A stretch of 29,629 bases of DNA from DATEPR01 sp036279295 (GTDB taxonomy: Bacteria; Actinomycetota; Actinomycetes; Mycobacteriales; Pseudonocardiaceae): assembly GCA_036279295.1 (NCBI GenBank), contig DASUJK010000395.1, positions 1 to 29,629 on the forward strand. Reading direction: 5' to 3'. The translations under genes were made by a program, and so were the position numbers. This document shows, in pieces, positions 22,286-29,629 of this stretch; position 1 is the first letter of the stretch; every line of letters begins with the position of its first letter. The notes under the pieces were generated by a model. That model did not search any database, was not told the origin of the DNA, and saw nothing but the letters and a program-made list of their open reading frames with translations.

Positions 22286-23584
22286 GTGCCCGCACGGGCC
22301 ACCCGCAAGGCGTGGCTGCTCTGGACCATCGCCATCGTCGTCTACGTCACAGCCGTCTTCCACCGCAGTTCCCTTGGCGTCGCCGGACTCCAGGCCACCG
22401 AACGATTCGGGGTCGGCCCGGCAGCGCTGTCCACGTTCACCGTGCTCCAGGTCGCCGTCTACGCCGTCATGCAGGTCCCGACCGGACTGCTGGCCGACCG
22501 CTTCGGCCCACGCCGGGTCCTCGTGGCCGCCGCCCTGTTGCTCGGCGCCGGTGAGGTCTGTTTCGGACTCGCCCACTCCTACCCGCTCGCCCTGCTGGCC
22601 AGGGGCATCCTCGGGCTCGGTGACGCGATGACCTGGGTGAGCGTGCTGCGTGTCGTCGCGGGCCAGTTCCCGGCCCGGTCCTACCCGCTGGTCGTCGCGC
22701 TGTCCTCGATGCTGGGCGGCGCCGGCAACCTGGTGGCCACCGTGCCGCTGACCGCCCTGCTGGCCAGCGACGGCTGGACGGCCACGTTCCTGGTCACCGG
22801 CCTGCTCACCGCCGGTTACGCGGCCGTCGTCGGCACCACGCTCCGCGTCCCGACACCGACCAGGGCCACCCTGCCGCTGCGCAGGGTGCTGCGCGGCGCG
22901 GTGACCTCGTGGCACGTGCCGGGCACCCGTCTCGGTTTCTGGGTGCACTTCACCTGCATGGCCAGCCCGACCACACTTGCCTTGCTGTGGGGCTTCCCCT
23001 ACCTGGTGCGGGCGCAGCACCTGTCCGCGGTGCGCGCCGACGAGGTGCTCGGCGCGCTGGTGCTGGGTGGCATGGTGGCCAACCCGGTGCTCGGGGCGCT
23101 GACCGGTCGACGCCGGAGCATGCGGATGCCGCTGGTCGTCGGCTACGTCGTGATCACCGCGCTGACCTGGATCGGGCTGCTCGCGATGCCCGGCCGGCAG
23201 CCGTTCGCCGTGCTGCTGGTGGCCTTCGCGGTGTTCGCGGTCGGTGGCCCGATGTCCGCGATCGGCTTCGCGCTGGCCCGTGACTACAACCCGCTGGACC
23301 GGGTGGGCACCGCGACCGGCGTGGTCAACGTCGGTGGCTTCCTGGCCACGACGATCGCCGCGCTGGGGGTCGGCGTGCTGGTCGGTGCGATGGGTGCCGC
23401 CGGCCCGGCCACCGCCTACCGGGTCGCAATGCTGGCCGTGGTGGCCGTGTTCTTGCTCGGCACCTGGCGGGTCGTGGTGTGGTGGCGTCGGGCGCGGGCC
23501 GAGGCACACGCGGCGCAGGGCCGGGGTGAGGACGTGCCGGTACGGGTCCGGCTGGGCCGCTGGGACGTACCGGCCCACGTCTGA
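22286..23584 (+). CDS. MFS transporter
   Basis: 432 residues with 12 predicted membrane helices. The motif A region reads GLLADRFGPRRVLVAAALL between helices 2 and 3; helix 4-5 has ARGILGLGDAMTWVSVLRVVAGQFPARSYPLVVALSSMLGGAGNLVATVPL, and GFALARDYNPLDRVGTATGVVNVGGF lies in the second half, features of the nitrate/sugar-phosphate-like MFS branches. Substrate unknown. GTG 22286 is chosen because GGAGG (22272-22276) lies 9 nt upstream; an in-frame GTG 22235 would add 17 residues. It follows dinF on the same strand with a gap of about 78 bases and precedes truB by 28. Confidence 0.87.
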   Translation: MPARATRKAWLLWTIAIVVYVTAVFHRSSLGVAGLQATERFGVGPAALSTFTVLQVAVYAVMQVPTGLLADRFGPRRVLVAAALLLGAGEVCFGLAHSYPLALLARGILGLGDAMTWVSVLRVVAGQFPARSYPLVVALSSMLGGAGNLVATVPLTALLASDGWTATFLVTGLLTAGYAAVVGTTLRVPTPTRATLPLRRVLRGAVTSWHVPGTRLGFWVHFTCMASPTTLALLWGFPYLVRAQHLSAVRADEVLGALVLGGMVANPVLGALTGRRRSMRMPLVVGYVVITALTWIGLLAMPGRQPFAVLLVAFAVFAVGGPMSAIGFALARDYNPLDRVGTATGVVNVGGFLATTIAALGVGVLVGAMGAAGPATAYRVAMLAVVAVFLLGTWRVVVWWRRARAEAHAAQGRGEDVPVRVRLGRWDVPAHV

Positions 23585-23612
23585 CCGAAGCCATCAGGCA
23601 GGATGTTCCGCT

Positions 23613-24515
23613 GTGTCCAGCACGTCCCGCCCCGCCGTTCCGCCCGGCGTCGTCATCGTCGACAAACCGTCCGGATTGACCTCACACGACGTGGTCGCGC
23701 GTGTCCGGCGGATCTTCGGCACCCGCAAGGTCGGTCACGCCGGGACGCTCGATCCGATGGCCACCGGCGTACTCGTGCTCGGCCTGGAGCGGGCCACCAA
23801 GCTGCTCGGCCACCTGGCCCTGGAACGCAAGGCGTACCTGGCCACGATTCGGCTCGGCGCCGCCACCACGACAGACGACGCCGAGGGTGAGATCCTGTCC
23901 GAAGTGGATGGATCGGCCGTGGCCGAGGACGCCGTGCACGCGGGTATCCGTGCGCTGACCGGCCCGATCGACCAGGTGCCCAGCGCGGTGAGCGCGGTCA
24001 AGGTGGACGGCAAGCGGGCCTACCAGCGGGTCCGGGACGGCGAGGTCGTCGTGCTGCCGCCGCGACCCGTGGTGGTGCACCGGTTCGACGTGCTGTCGCT
24101 GCGCAGGGTCGAGTTGGCCACCGAACTGGACGTCCTGGTCGACTGTTCGTCCGGGACGTACGTCCGCGCCCTGGCCAGGGATCTCGGGGCCGGGCTGGGT
24201 GTCGGCGGTCACCTGACCGCGCTGCGGCGCACCCAGGTCGGGCCGTTCGGACTGCGCACCGCCCGCACGCTGGACCAGCTCACCGAGCACGCCGAGCTCT
24301 CGCTGGACCTGGACGACGCCGTGTCCCTGGCGTTTCCGCGCCGGGACGTCAACGCGCGGGACGCGCTGGGGCTGGCCCACGGCAGGCACATTTCGGCGGC
24401 CGGATTGCCTGGTACGTATGGCATTTTCGACCCCGACGGGCATGTCGTGGCGCTGGCCAGGGACGAGGGCGCCGGTCGCGCGGTGGCGCTCGTCGTGCTG
24501 GCACCGGCCGGATAG
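23613..24515 (+). CDS. truB: tRNA pseudouridine(55) synthase TruB
   Basis: 300 residues. The motifs IVDKPSGLTSHDVVARVRR (13-33) and KVGHAGTLDPMATGVLVLG (39-57) contain the catalytic Asp (D47); ERKAYLATIRLGAATTTDDAEGE, QVPSAVSAVKVDGKRAYQRVRDGE and CSSGTYVRALARDLG also match. A C-terminal PUA-like part (about 240-300) binds the tRNA. It makes pseudouridine 55 in the T-loop. GTG 23613 gives a sensible N-terminus and has AGGA (23600-23603) 9 nt upstream; the frame stays open far into the preceding MFS gene, which is not a real extension. Confidence 0.95.
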   Translation: MSSTSRPAVPPGVVIVDKPSGLTSHDVVARVRRIFGTRKVGHAGTLDPMATGVLVLGLERATKLLGHLALERKAYLATIRLGAATTTDDAEGEILSEVDGSAVAEDAVHAGIRALTGPIDQVPSAVSAVKVDGKRAYQRVRDGEVVVLPPRPVVVHRFDVLSLRRVELATELDVLVDCSSGTYVRALARDLGAGLGVGGHLTALRRTQVGPFGLRTARTLDQLTEHAELSLDLDDAVSLAFPRRDVNARDALGLAHGRHISAAGLPGTYGIFDPDGHVVALARDEGAGRAVALVVLAPAG

Positions 24516-24552
24516 CGCACAGACCAAGCACACAGTGACATCGACGTGGCCG

Positions 24553-24558
24553 TAGGCT
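24553..24558 (+). promoter_or_regulatory. -10 box of leaderless ribF transcript
   Basis: TAGGCT ends 7 nt before GTG 24566. It argues for that GTG over ATG 24560, which would fall only 1 nt after the box. Confidence 0.45.
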
Positions 24559-24565
24559 GATGATC

Positions 24566-25525
24566 GTGCGGAGATGGCGGGGACTCGATCATCTGCCCGG
24601 CGGCTGGGGTCGGTGCGTGGCGACCATCGGCGTGTTCGACGGCGTGCACAAGGGCCATCAGGCGCTGATGCGCAAGGCCGTCGAGATGGCCAGCCAACGC
24701 GGTCTGCCCAGTGTGGTGCTCACGTTCGACCCGCATCCGGCCGAAGTGGTCCGGCCGGGCAGCCATCCGGCCCAGCTGACCAGCCTGGACCGCAAGGCCA
24801 AGCTGGTCGAGGAACTGGGCGTCGACGTGTTCTGCGTGCTGCCCTTCACGCCGGAGCTGTCCAGGGTGCCGGCCGACGAGTTCGTGCACGAGCTGCTGGT
24901 GGACCGACTGCACGTGGCCGCCGTGGTGGTCGGCCAGAACTTCACGTTCGGCCACATGGCAGCTGGTGACGTCACCCTGCTGCGCACCCTGGGTCACCGG
25001 TTCGGGTTCACCACCGACGGCGCCGACCTGATCACCGTGCCCGGCGGGGACGAGGGCATCGTGTTCTCCTCCACCTACATCCGTGCCTGCATCGACGCCG
25101 GTGACGTGGTCGCCGCCGCTGCCGCGCTGGGTCGGCCGCACCGCCTGGAAGGCATCGTCGTACGGGGTGACGGCCGGGGCCGGGAACTGGGCTATCCCAC
25201 GGCGAACCTGTCCACCGCCCGGTACGCGGCCGTGCCGTCGGACGGCGTCTACGCCTGCTGGTTCGTGCACCAGGCACCGCAGGACGCGCAGCCGAGGCGC
25301 TTCCGGGCCGCGGTGTCGGTGGGCACCAACCCGACGTTCTCCGGCCGTGAGCGCAGGGTCGAGGCGTTCGTGCTGGACCTGGACGAGAACCTGTACGGAC
25401 AGCGCGTCGGACTGGACTTCGTCAACCGGCTGCGGGACATGGAGCGCTACGACTCGGTCGACGAGTTGGTGGCGCAGGTCGGCATCGACGTGCGACAGAC
25501 CAGGCAACTGCTGACCGACGGGTGA
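24566..25525 (+). CDS. ribF: Bifunctional riboflavin kinase / FAD synthetase
   Basis: 319 residues, full length. The N-terminal FMN adenylyltransferase domain has TIGVFDGVHKGHQAL (20-34, nucleotidyltransferase HxGH-type), TFDPHPAEVV and the SSTYIR motif near 170-175. The C-terminal flavokinase domain has GDGRGRELGYPTANL (about 196-210) and VSVGTNPTFSGRERRVEAFVLDLDENLYGQRV. It converts riboflavin to FMN and then FAD. The start GTG 24566 fits the leaderless pattern and the common N-terminus RRWRGL; ATG 24560 adds two residues. It is 50 nt after truB, as in other actinobacteria. Confidence 0.94.
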   Translation: MRRWRGLDHLPGGWGRCVATIGVFDGVHKGHQALMRKAVEMASQRGLPSVVLTFDPHPAEVVRPGSHPAQLTSLDRKAKLVEELGVDVFCVLPFTPELSRVPADEFVHELLVDRLHVAAVVVGQNFTFGHMAAGDVTLLRTLGHRFGFTTDGADLITVPGGDEGIVFSSTYIRACIDAGDVVAAAAALGRPHRLEGIVVRGDGRGRELGYPTANLSTARYAAVPSDGVYACWFVHQAPQDAQPRRFRAAVSVGTNPTFSGRERRVEAFVLDLDENLYGQRVGLDFVNRLRDMERYDSVDELVAQVGIDVRQTRQLLTDG

Positions 25526-25630
25526 CGGTAGCGGGCACATCGTCCGTTTCGGCCCGCCGACAGCCACTGGCCTGGCAAGATACCGAGCGGGTGAGCTGGA
25601 AAGTGTCGACGTCCCCGGGGAGAGGCGAAG

Positions 25631-26113
25631 GTGGAGGATCCCAAGATCGTCCAGCGCAATCTCGCGTTGCAGCGGGAGTGGTACGGCGAACCGCTCGGTG
25701 ACCGGGTGCGCCGCCTGGTCCGGGCGTTCAACATCTCGCAGGCATACCTGGCCGAGGTACTGGGGATCAGTGCGCCGATGCTCAGCCAGGTGATGAGCGG
25801 TCGGCGGGCCAAGATCGGCAACCCGTCGGTGCTCGCCCGGATGATCATGCTGGAACGCAAGGTGCTCGTCCCGGACGTGGCCGCCGGCAAGCCGGAGGCG
25901 ATGAAGCAGGCCATGCTCGACGTGCGGGACTCCCGGCCGCAGGTGGGCCGGGACGTGCTGCCGGTGGACGGCAGTTCGGACGCCAGTGCCGCCGTCGCCG
26001 CGCTGCGCAACATCCTGTCCGGTGACGACCTGCTGGCCGCCGCCGACCTGGTCGACGACGACTTCCCCGAACTGGGTGAACTTCTCCGCAGGGCCAGCGA
26101 ACGCCAGCACTGA
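25631..26113 (+). CDS. XRE-like helix-turn-helix DNA-binding protein
   Basis: 160 residues. A helix-turn-helix of the XRE/Cro kind lies at about 36-66: NISQAYLAEVLGISAPMLSQVMSGRRAKIGNP, flanked by helices, then a linker (about 80-120, with charged VRDSRPQVGRDVLPVDG) and an acidic, Leu/Ala-rich C-terminal helix pair (ALRNILSGDDLLAAADLVDDDFPELGELLRRA). No second domain is recognised. A protein of this build near ribF and rpsO recurs in actinomycetes, but I know of no assigned function. GTG 25631 has GGGGAGAGGCGAAG just upstream. The next gene, thpR, starts 7 nt after its stop, so they are cotranscribed. Confidence 0.8.
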   Translation: MEDPKIVQRNLALQREWYGEPLGDRVRRLVRAFNISQAYLAEVLGISAPMLSQVMSGRRAKIGNPSVLARMIMLERKVLVPDVAAGKPEAMKQAMLDVRDSRPQVGRDVLPVDGSSDASAAVAALRNILSGDDLLAAADLVDDDFPELGELLRRASERQH

Positions 26114-26120
26114 GCCCGCG

Positions 26121-26636
26121 ATGAGGCTGTTCTCCGCGCTGCTCCCGCCGCCCGACGTCGTGGCCCACCTGGCCGACTGGCTGGCCGAACACACCGCCGA
26201 CCTGCCGGCCGGGCCGCGCTGGGAGCCGGTCGAGCGCTGGCACATCACACTCGGCTTCTTCGGGGACGGCGACGACCCGGTCAACCGGACGAAATGGCTG
26301 CGTAGGCGGACCGAGGGCCGGCCGGCGCCCACGCTGCGGCTGGTCGGCGCCGGCACGTTCCCCGGGGTGCTGTGGGCGGGTGTGTCGACCGGTGACGACC
26401 GCCTGCTGGCCCAATTGGCCAGGGCGGCCGGTGCCGGCCGACGGAACTACACACCGCATCTGACACTGGCCAGGTGGCGCTCCGGGCAGCCGGAAACAAC
26501 CGCGCTGACGAACGCGTTGGCCGGGTACAGTGGACCAAGGTTCACGCCCGAGTCGGTGTCGCTGATGCGTAGCGAGACCGGTGCGGGCGGCCTCACCTAC
26601 ACCGCGGTGGCCCGGCTGCCGCTGGCTGCGGGCTGA
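26121..26636 (+). CDS. thpR: RNA 2',3'-cyclic phosphodiesterase (2'-5' RNA ligase family)
   Basis: 171 residues, 2H phosphoesterase fold with the two HxTx motifs HITLGFFG (H41) and HLTLARW (H113). MRLFSALLPPPDVVAHLADWL at the start and SLMRSETGAGGLTYTAVARLPL at the end are typical. The enzyme opens 2',3'-cyclic phosphates in RNA and can join 2'-5' ends of tRNA halves; the physiological role is unsettled. ATG 26121 follows the previous gene's stop by 7 nt; no strong ribosome site is visible (translation may couple). Other RNA enzymes lie on both sides (truB, pnp). Confidence 0.9.
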   Translation: MRLFSALLPPPDVVAHLADWLAEHTADLPAGPRWEPVERWHITLGFFGDGDDPVNRTKWLRRRTEGRPAPTLRLVGAGTFPGVLWAGVSTGDDRLLAQLARAAGAGRRNYTPHLTLARWRSGQPETTALTNALAGYSGPRFTPESVSLMRSETGAGGLTYTAVARLPLAAG

Positions 26637-26665
26637 CCGCCGAGCGCGGTCGCCCACGCATGCGA

Positions 26666-26786
26666 TAACCTTGGTGTTTGAGTCCGGCTGCGGTCCGTGG
26701 CGGCCGGTACTGACGTCTCCCTCTCAAGGGACGGTCCACATCCGCTGGGCTGATTCGCACGGCACGCATATACGAGGAGATTACGA
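26666..26786 (+). promoter_or_regulatory. rpsO promoter -10 and structured leader
   Basis: TAACCT (26666-26671) is the likely -10, giving a leader of about 108 nt. The leader can fold with GCGG/CCGC (26690-26693 with 26742-26745) and GTGG/CCAC (26697-26700 with 26736-26739) enclosing a hairpin TCCCT-CTCA-AGGGA (26718-26731). The ribosome site GAGGAG is at 26774-26779. S15 controls its own mRNA through differing leaders in several phyla, so this could be such a site. Confidence 0.45.
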
Positions 26787-27056
26787 GTGGCGCTGTCCAC
26801 CGAGCAGAAGAAGTCCATTCTCGGCGACTACGGCGTACACGAGTCGGACACCGGCTCGCCCGAGGCCCAGGTCGCGCTGCTGACGAAGCGCATCAGCGAC
26901 CTCACCGAGCACCTGAAGGTGCACAAGCACGACCACCACTCTCGTCGGGGCCTGTTGCTGATGGTCGGCCGTCGCCGCCGTCTGCTCAACTACCTGGCGC
27001 AGGTGGACATCGAGCGTTACCGGTCGCTGATCCAGCGGCTCGGCCTGCGTCGATGA
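26787..27056 (+). CDS. rpsO: 30S ribosomal protein S15
   Basis: 89 residues, the universal S15 length. It carries the family core DTGSPEAQVALLTKRISDLTEHLKVHKHDHHSRRGLLLMVGRRRRLLNYL, which binds the three-way junction of 16S rRNA helices 20-22. GTG 26787 follows GAGGAG (26774-26779) by 7 nt. It is followed by a strong hairpin and then pnp, the rpsO-pnp pair found in many bacteria. Confidence 0.98.
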   Translation: MALSTEQKKSILGDYGVHESDTGSPEAQVALLTKRISDLTEHLKVHKHDHHSRRGLLLMVGRRRRLLNYLAQVDIERYRSLIQRLGLRR

Positions 27057-27062
27057 CACGTC

Positions 27063-27099
27063 CCGGTGGGGAGTGACCGAACCGGTCGCTCCCCACCGG
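27063..27099 (+). terminator. 17-bp hairpin between rpsO and pnp
   Basis: Bases 27063-27079 (CCGGTGGGGAGTGACCG) pair with 27083-27099 (CGGTCGCTCCCCACCGG) with one G-T wobble and a 3-nt AAC loop, starting 6 nt after the rpsO stop. No U-tract. In Streptomyces the rpsO-pnp intergenic hairpin is an RNase III site, so this may be a processing site as well as a partial terminator. Confidence 0.75.
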
Positions 27100-27294
27100 A
27101 GCGCAGCAGTACACAGAACAGGGACCGCGTGCCACGGCGTTCGGGTGCGTCCGCCGGTCCTCGGTAGTGGCCGTCAGGTTCGCCGAACCTGGGGCTTCGA
27201 TCGAAGACCGGCCTCGTCGCAAGGGCCGTGACCCGAGTCGCACCAGGGGGTGCTCCGGGTTGCCGCGTGGCCCGCAAGACGAGGAGACAACCGA
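27100..27294 (+). promoter_or_regulatory. pnp leader
   Basis: 195 bases with no gene. It contains a small hairpin CAGGTTC-GCC-GAACCTG (27175-27191) and a perfect palindrome CTTCGATCGAAG (27195-27206). PNPase limits its own mRNA in other bacteria through a leader hairpin; whether that occurs here is unknown. No clear promoter is seen. Confidence 0.35.
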
Positions 27295-29577
27295 ATGACA
27301 GAAGCAAGTGAGAGCACGGTCCACGAGGCCACCGCGACGCTCGACAACGGCCGGTTCGGCACCCGGACCGTCCGTTTCGAGACCGGCAGGCTGGCCCGGC
27401 AGGCCGCCGGCAGCGTCGTCGCCTACCTGGACGACGAGACCATGCTGCTGTCCGCTACCACGGCGTCCAAGCAGCCGAAGGAGCACTTCGACTTCTTCCC
27501 GCTCACGGTGGACGTCGAGGAGCGCATGTACGCCGCGGGCCGGATTCCCGGTTCGTACTTCCGGCGTGAGGGCAGGCCGTCCACGGACGCCATCCTGACC
27601 TGCCGGCTGATCGACCGTCCGCTGCGCCCGTCGTTCGTGGACGGCCTGCGCAACGAGATCCAGATCGTCGTGACCGTACTGTCGCTGAACCCCGAGGACG
27701 TCTACGACGCCGTCGCGATCAACGCGGCATCCGCGTCCACGCAGCTCTCCGGCCTGCCGTTCTCCGGCCCGATCGGTGGCGTTCGCGTCGCCCTCATCGA
27801 CGGCCAGTGGGTGGCGTTCCCGACCAGGGAGCAGTCTCGCAACTCCGTGTTCGACATCGCCATCGCCGGTCGGGTCGTCGGTGACGACGTCGCGATCATG
27901 ATGGTCGAGGCCGAGGGCACCGAGCAGATGACCGACCTGATCGCGGCCGGCGCGCAGGCGCCGACCGAGCAGGTCGTGGCCCAGGGCCTGGAGGCGGCCA
28001 AGCCGTTCATCCGCGCGCTGTGCGAGGCCCAGGCCACGTTGGCCGCCGCTGCCGCCAAGGAGACCGCCGAGTTCCCGACGTTCCCGGCCTACCAGGCCGA
28101 CGCGTTCGAGGCCGTGTCCGCCGCGGTGAACGACGACCTCGCGCAGGCGCTGACCATCGCGGCCAAGCAGGAGCGCGAGAGCCGGATCGACGAGGTCAAG
28201 GCCCTGTGCCTGGAGCGCGTCGGCACCGGTGAGGGCTCCGCGTTCGAGGGTCGCGAGAAGGAGATCGGCGCCGCGTTCCGGTCGCTGACCAAGAAGCTGG
28301 TCCGCCAGCGCATCCTGCGCGACAAGATCCGCATCGACGGTCGTGGCATCACCGACATCCGGCAGCTGTCCGCCGAGGTCGCCGTGGTGCCCAGGGCGCA
28401 CGGTTCGGCCCTGTTCGAGCGCGGCGAGACCCAGATCATGGGCGTGACCACGCTGAACATGCTGCGCATGGAGCAGACGCTGGACACGCTGGCGCCGGAC
28501 ACCACCAAGCGCTACCTGCACCACTACAACTTCCCGCCCTACTCGACCGGTGAGACCGGCCGGGTGGGTTCGCCGAAGCGGCGCGAGATCGGCCACGGCA
28601 TGCTCGCCGAGCGTGCGCTGGTGCCGGTGCTGCCCAAGCGCGAGGAGTTCCCGTACGCCATCCGTCAGGTGTCGGAAGCGTTGGGCTCCAACGGTTCCAC
28701 GTCGATGGGCTCGGTGTGCGCGTCCACCATGTCGCTGTACAACGCCGGTGTGCCGCTGAAGGCGCCGGTGTCCGGCATCGCGATGGGTCTCGTTTCCGAC
28801 CAGGTCGACGGCCGGACCCAGTACGTCGCGATCACCGACATCCTGGGTGCCGAGGACGCGTTCGGCGACATGGACTTCAAGGTCGCCGGCACCACGGAGT
28901 TCGTCACCGCGCTGCAGCTGGACACCAAGCTGGACGGCATCCCGTCCGAGGTGCTGGCCCAGGCACTCGGCCAGGCCAGGGACGCGCGGCTGACCATCCT
29001 GGAGGTCATGGCCGAGGCCATCGACCGTCCGGACGACATGAGCCCGTACGCGCCTCGTGTCACGTCGATCCACATCCCGGTGGACAAGATCGGCGAGGTC
29101 ATCGGCCCGAAGGGCAAGATGATCAAGTCGATCACCGACGAGACCGGTGCCGACATCTCGATCGAGGACGACGGCACGATCTACATCGGTGCCAACGACG
29201 GTCCGAAGGCGGAGGCGGCGATCGGCATGATCAACGCCATCGCGAACCCGCAGCTGCCCAAGGTCGGCGAGCGGTTCCTGGGCACCGTGGTGAAGACGGC
29301 CGCCTACGGCGCGTTCGTCTCGCTGCTGCCCGGCAAGGACGGCCTGGTGCACATCTCGAAGCTGGGCAACGGGAAGCGCATCGGCAAGGTCGAGGACGTC
29401 GTCAAGGTCGGTGACAAGCTCCAGGTGGAGATCGCCGACATCGACCAGCGCGGCAAGATCAGCCTGATCGTGGTGGCCGACAACGCCGCATCGGCCGACG
29501 CCCCGGCTCCTGCCGACGCCGGTGCCGATGCCGTGGCCAACGGTGCGGCGGCCACCCCGGAGCCGGCAGCACGGTGA
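27295..29577 (+). CDS. pnp: Polyribonucleotide nucleotidyltransferase (PNPase)
   Basis: 760 residues. Two RNase PH-like domains: the first (about 20-240) has the FFPLTVDVEERMYAAGRIPGSYFRREGRPS segment; after a helical linker the second (about 330-560) has KRYLHHYNFPPYSTGETGRVGSPKRREIGHGMLAERAL and ATPxMGS-like TSMGSVCASTMSLYNAGVPL, the phosphate and catalytic region. KH domain (HIPVDKIGEVIGPKGKMIKSITDETGADISIEDDG, about 600-640) and S1 domain (GERFLGTVVKTAAYGAFVSLLPGKDGLVHIS, about 665-740) follow; an Ala-rich tail ends it. It degrades RNA 3' to 5' with phosphate and can add tails. ATG 27295 is 8 nt after GAGGAG (27281-27286). Confidence 0.97.
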   Translation: MTEASESTVHEATATLDNGRFGTRTVRFETGRLARQAAGSVVAYLDDETMLLSATTASKQPKEHFDFFPLTVDVEERMYAAGRIPGSYFRREGRPSTDAILTCRLIDRPLRPSFVDGLRNEIQIVVTVLSLNPEDVYDAVAINAASASTQLSGLPFSGPIGGVRVALIDGQWVAFPTREQSRNSVFDIAIAGRVVGDDVAIMMVEAEGTEQMTDLIAAGAQAPTEQVVAQGLEAAKPFIRALCEAQATLAAAAAKETAEFPTFPAYQADAFEAVSAAVNDDLAQALTIAAKQERESRIDEVKALCLERVGTGEGSAFEGREKEIGAAFRSLTKKLVRQRILRDKIRIDGRGITDIRQLSAEVAVVPRAHGSALFERGETQIMGVTTLNMLRMEQTLDTLAPDTTKRYLHHYNFPPYSTGETGRVGSPKRREIGHGMLAERALVPVLPKREEFPYAIRQVSEALGSNGSTSMGSVCASTMSLYNAGVPLKAPVSGIAMGLVSDQVDGRTQYVAITDILGAEDAFGDMDFKVAGTTEFVTALQLDTKLDGIPSEVLAQALGQARDARLTILEVMAEAIDRPDDMSPYAPRVTSIHIPVDKIGEVIGPKGKMIKSITDETGADISIEDDGTIYIGANDGPKAEAAIGMINAIANPQLPKVGERFLGTVVKTAAYGAFVSLLPGKDGLVHISKLGNGKRIGKVEDVVKVGDKLQVEIADIDQRGKISLIVVADNAASADAPAPADAGADAVANGAAATPEPAAR

Positions 29578-29629
29578 ACAGGCGGTCAGCCACGGCTCAC
29601 CAGGAGTCGCAGCGCCAGCTGCACAGGGG
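29574..29629 (+). CDS. Start of a gene coupled to pnp (possibly M16 peptidase)
   Basis: GTG 29574 overlaps the pnp TGA by GTGA and the frame stays open to the window end, giving VNRRSATAHQESQRQLHRG. Too short to identify. In mycobacteria and other actinomycetes pnp is followed by a zinc peptidase of family M16, so that is a guess from position only. Confidence 0.4.
   Translation, partial: MNRRSATAHQESQRQLHR

Noticed and set aside
24209..26356. Long minus-strand frame opposite truB, ribF and the XRE-like gene
   Set aside because: Covers three well-supported plus-strand genes; composition is typical of antisense frames.
26986..29352. Long minus-strand frame opposite pnp
   Set aside because: Antisense to a full PNPase with KH and S1 domains; no recognisable domain or ribosome site of its own.
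1..29629. tRNA, rRNA, insertion sequence, prophage or defence island
   Set aside because: No cloverleaf, transposase, integrase, terminal repeats or restriction/toxin genes were seen on either strand.

Overview
The window is about 29.6 kb of GC-rich DNA (roughly 70% G+C by eye) with many GTG starts and a few TTG starts. It comes from a high-GC actinomycete. Gene order and protein style (His-rich CbiX, fused siroheme/cobalamin SUMT, NusA without C-terminal repeats, very long Gly-rich IF2, rimP-nusA-ylxR-infB-ylxP-rbfA followed by nrnA, dinF, truB, ribF, rpsO, pnp) fit the Pseudonocardiales and relatives. I cannot name the species. A similar order, cysG to proS to rimP-nusA-infB-rbfA-nrnA-dinF, is known from Mycobacterium.

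Layout. (1) 1-1525: the end of a sirohydrochlorin chelatase gene and a fused siroheme/SUMT gene. (2) 1545-5815: a DEAD-box RNA helicase (-), a MarR regulator (+), a RIO-type kinase (-) with a possible 19-20 aa leader ORF in front, and YaaA (-). (3) 5922-7673: prolyl-tRNA synthetase. (4) 7659-10295 (-): a compact cluster of a YjbQ/UPF0047 enzyme, two related membrane-anchored proteins of unknown function, and a HAD phosphatase between those two. (5) 10381-12277: a predicted membrane-anchored protein (+) and a Tat/lipoprotein-type ferritin-like protein (-), convergent. (6) 12506-18519 (+): the transcription/translation operon rimP-nusA-ylxR-infB-ylxP-rbfA. (7) 18516-19544 (-): a TRM11-like SAM methyltransferase, meeting rbfA tail to tail. 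(8) 19644-24515 (+): nrnA, a DinF-type MATE transporter, an MFS transporter and truB. (9) 24566-29577 (+): ribF, an XRE-like DNA-binding protein, thpR, rpsO and pnp. The window then runs into the start of another gene that overlaps pnp.

Most of this is conserved housekeeping: ribosome assembly (RimP, RbfA), initiation (IF2), transcription elongation (NusA), RNA decay and modification (PNPase, NrnA, TruB, TRM11-like, ThpR, DEAD-box helicase), tetrapyrrole and flavin cofactors, and prolyl-tRNA charging. I see no phage, insertion sequence, CRISPR array, toxin-antitoxin pair, rRNA or tRNA, and no clear new defence or biosynthetic system. The points that repay a second look are regulatory or small: eight genes whose start lies 6-8 nt after a TANNNT box (leaderless transcripts), overlapping alternative hairpins in the rimP leader, a short ORF with a strong ribosome site before the RIO kinase gene, a duplicated family of membrane-anchored proteins around a HAD phosphatase, and a low-complexity tail on NrnA.
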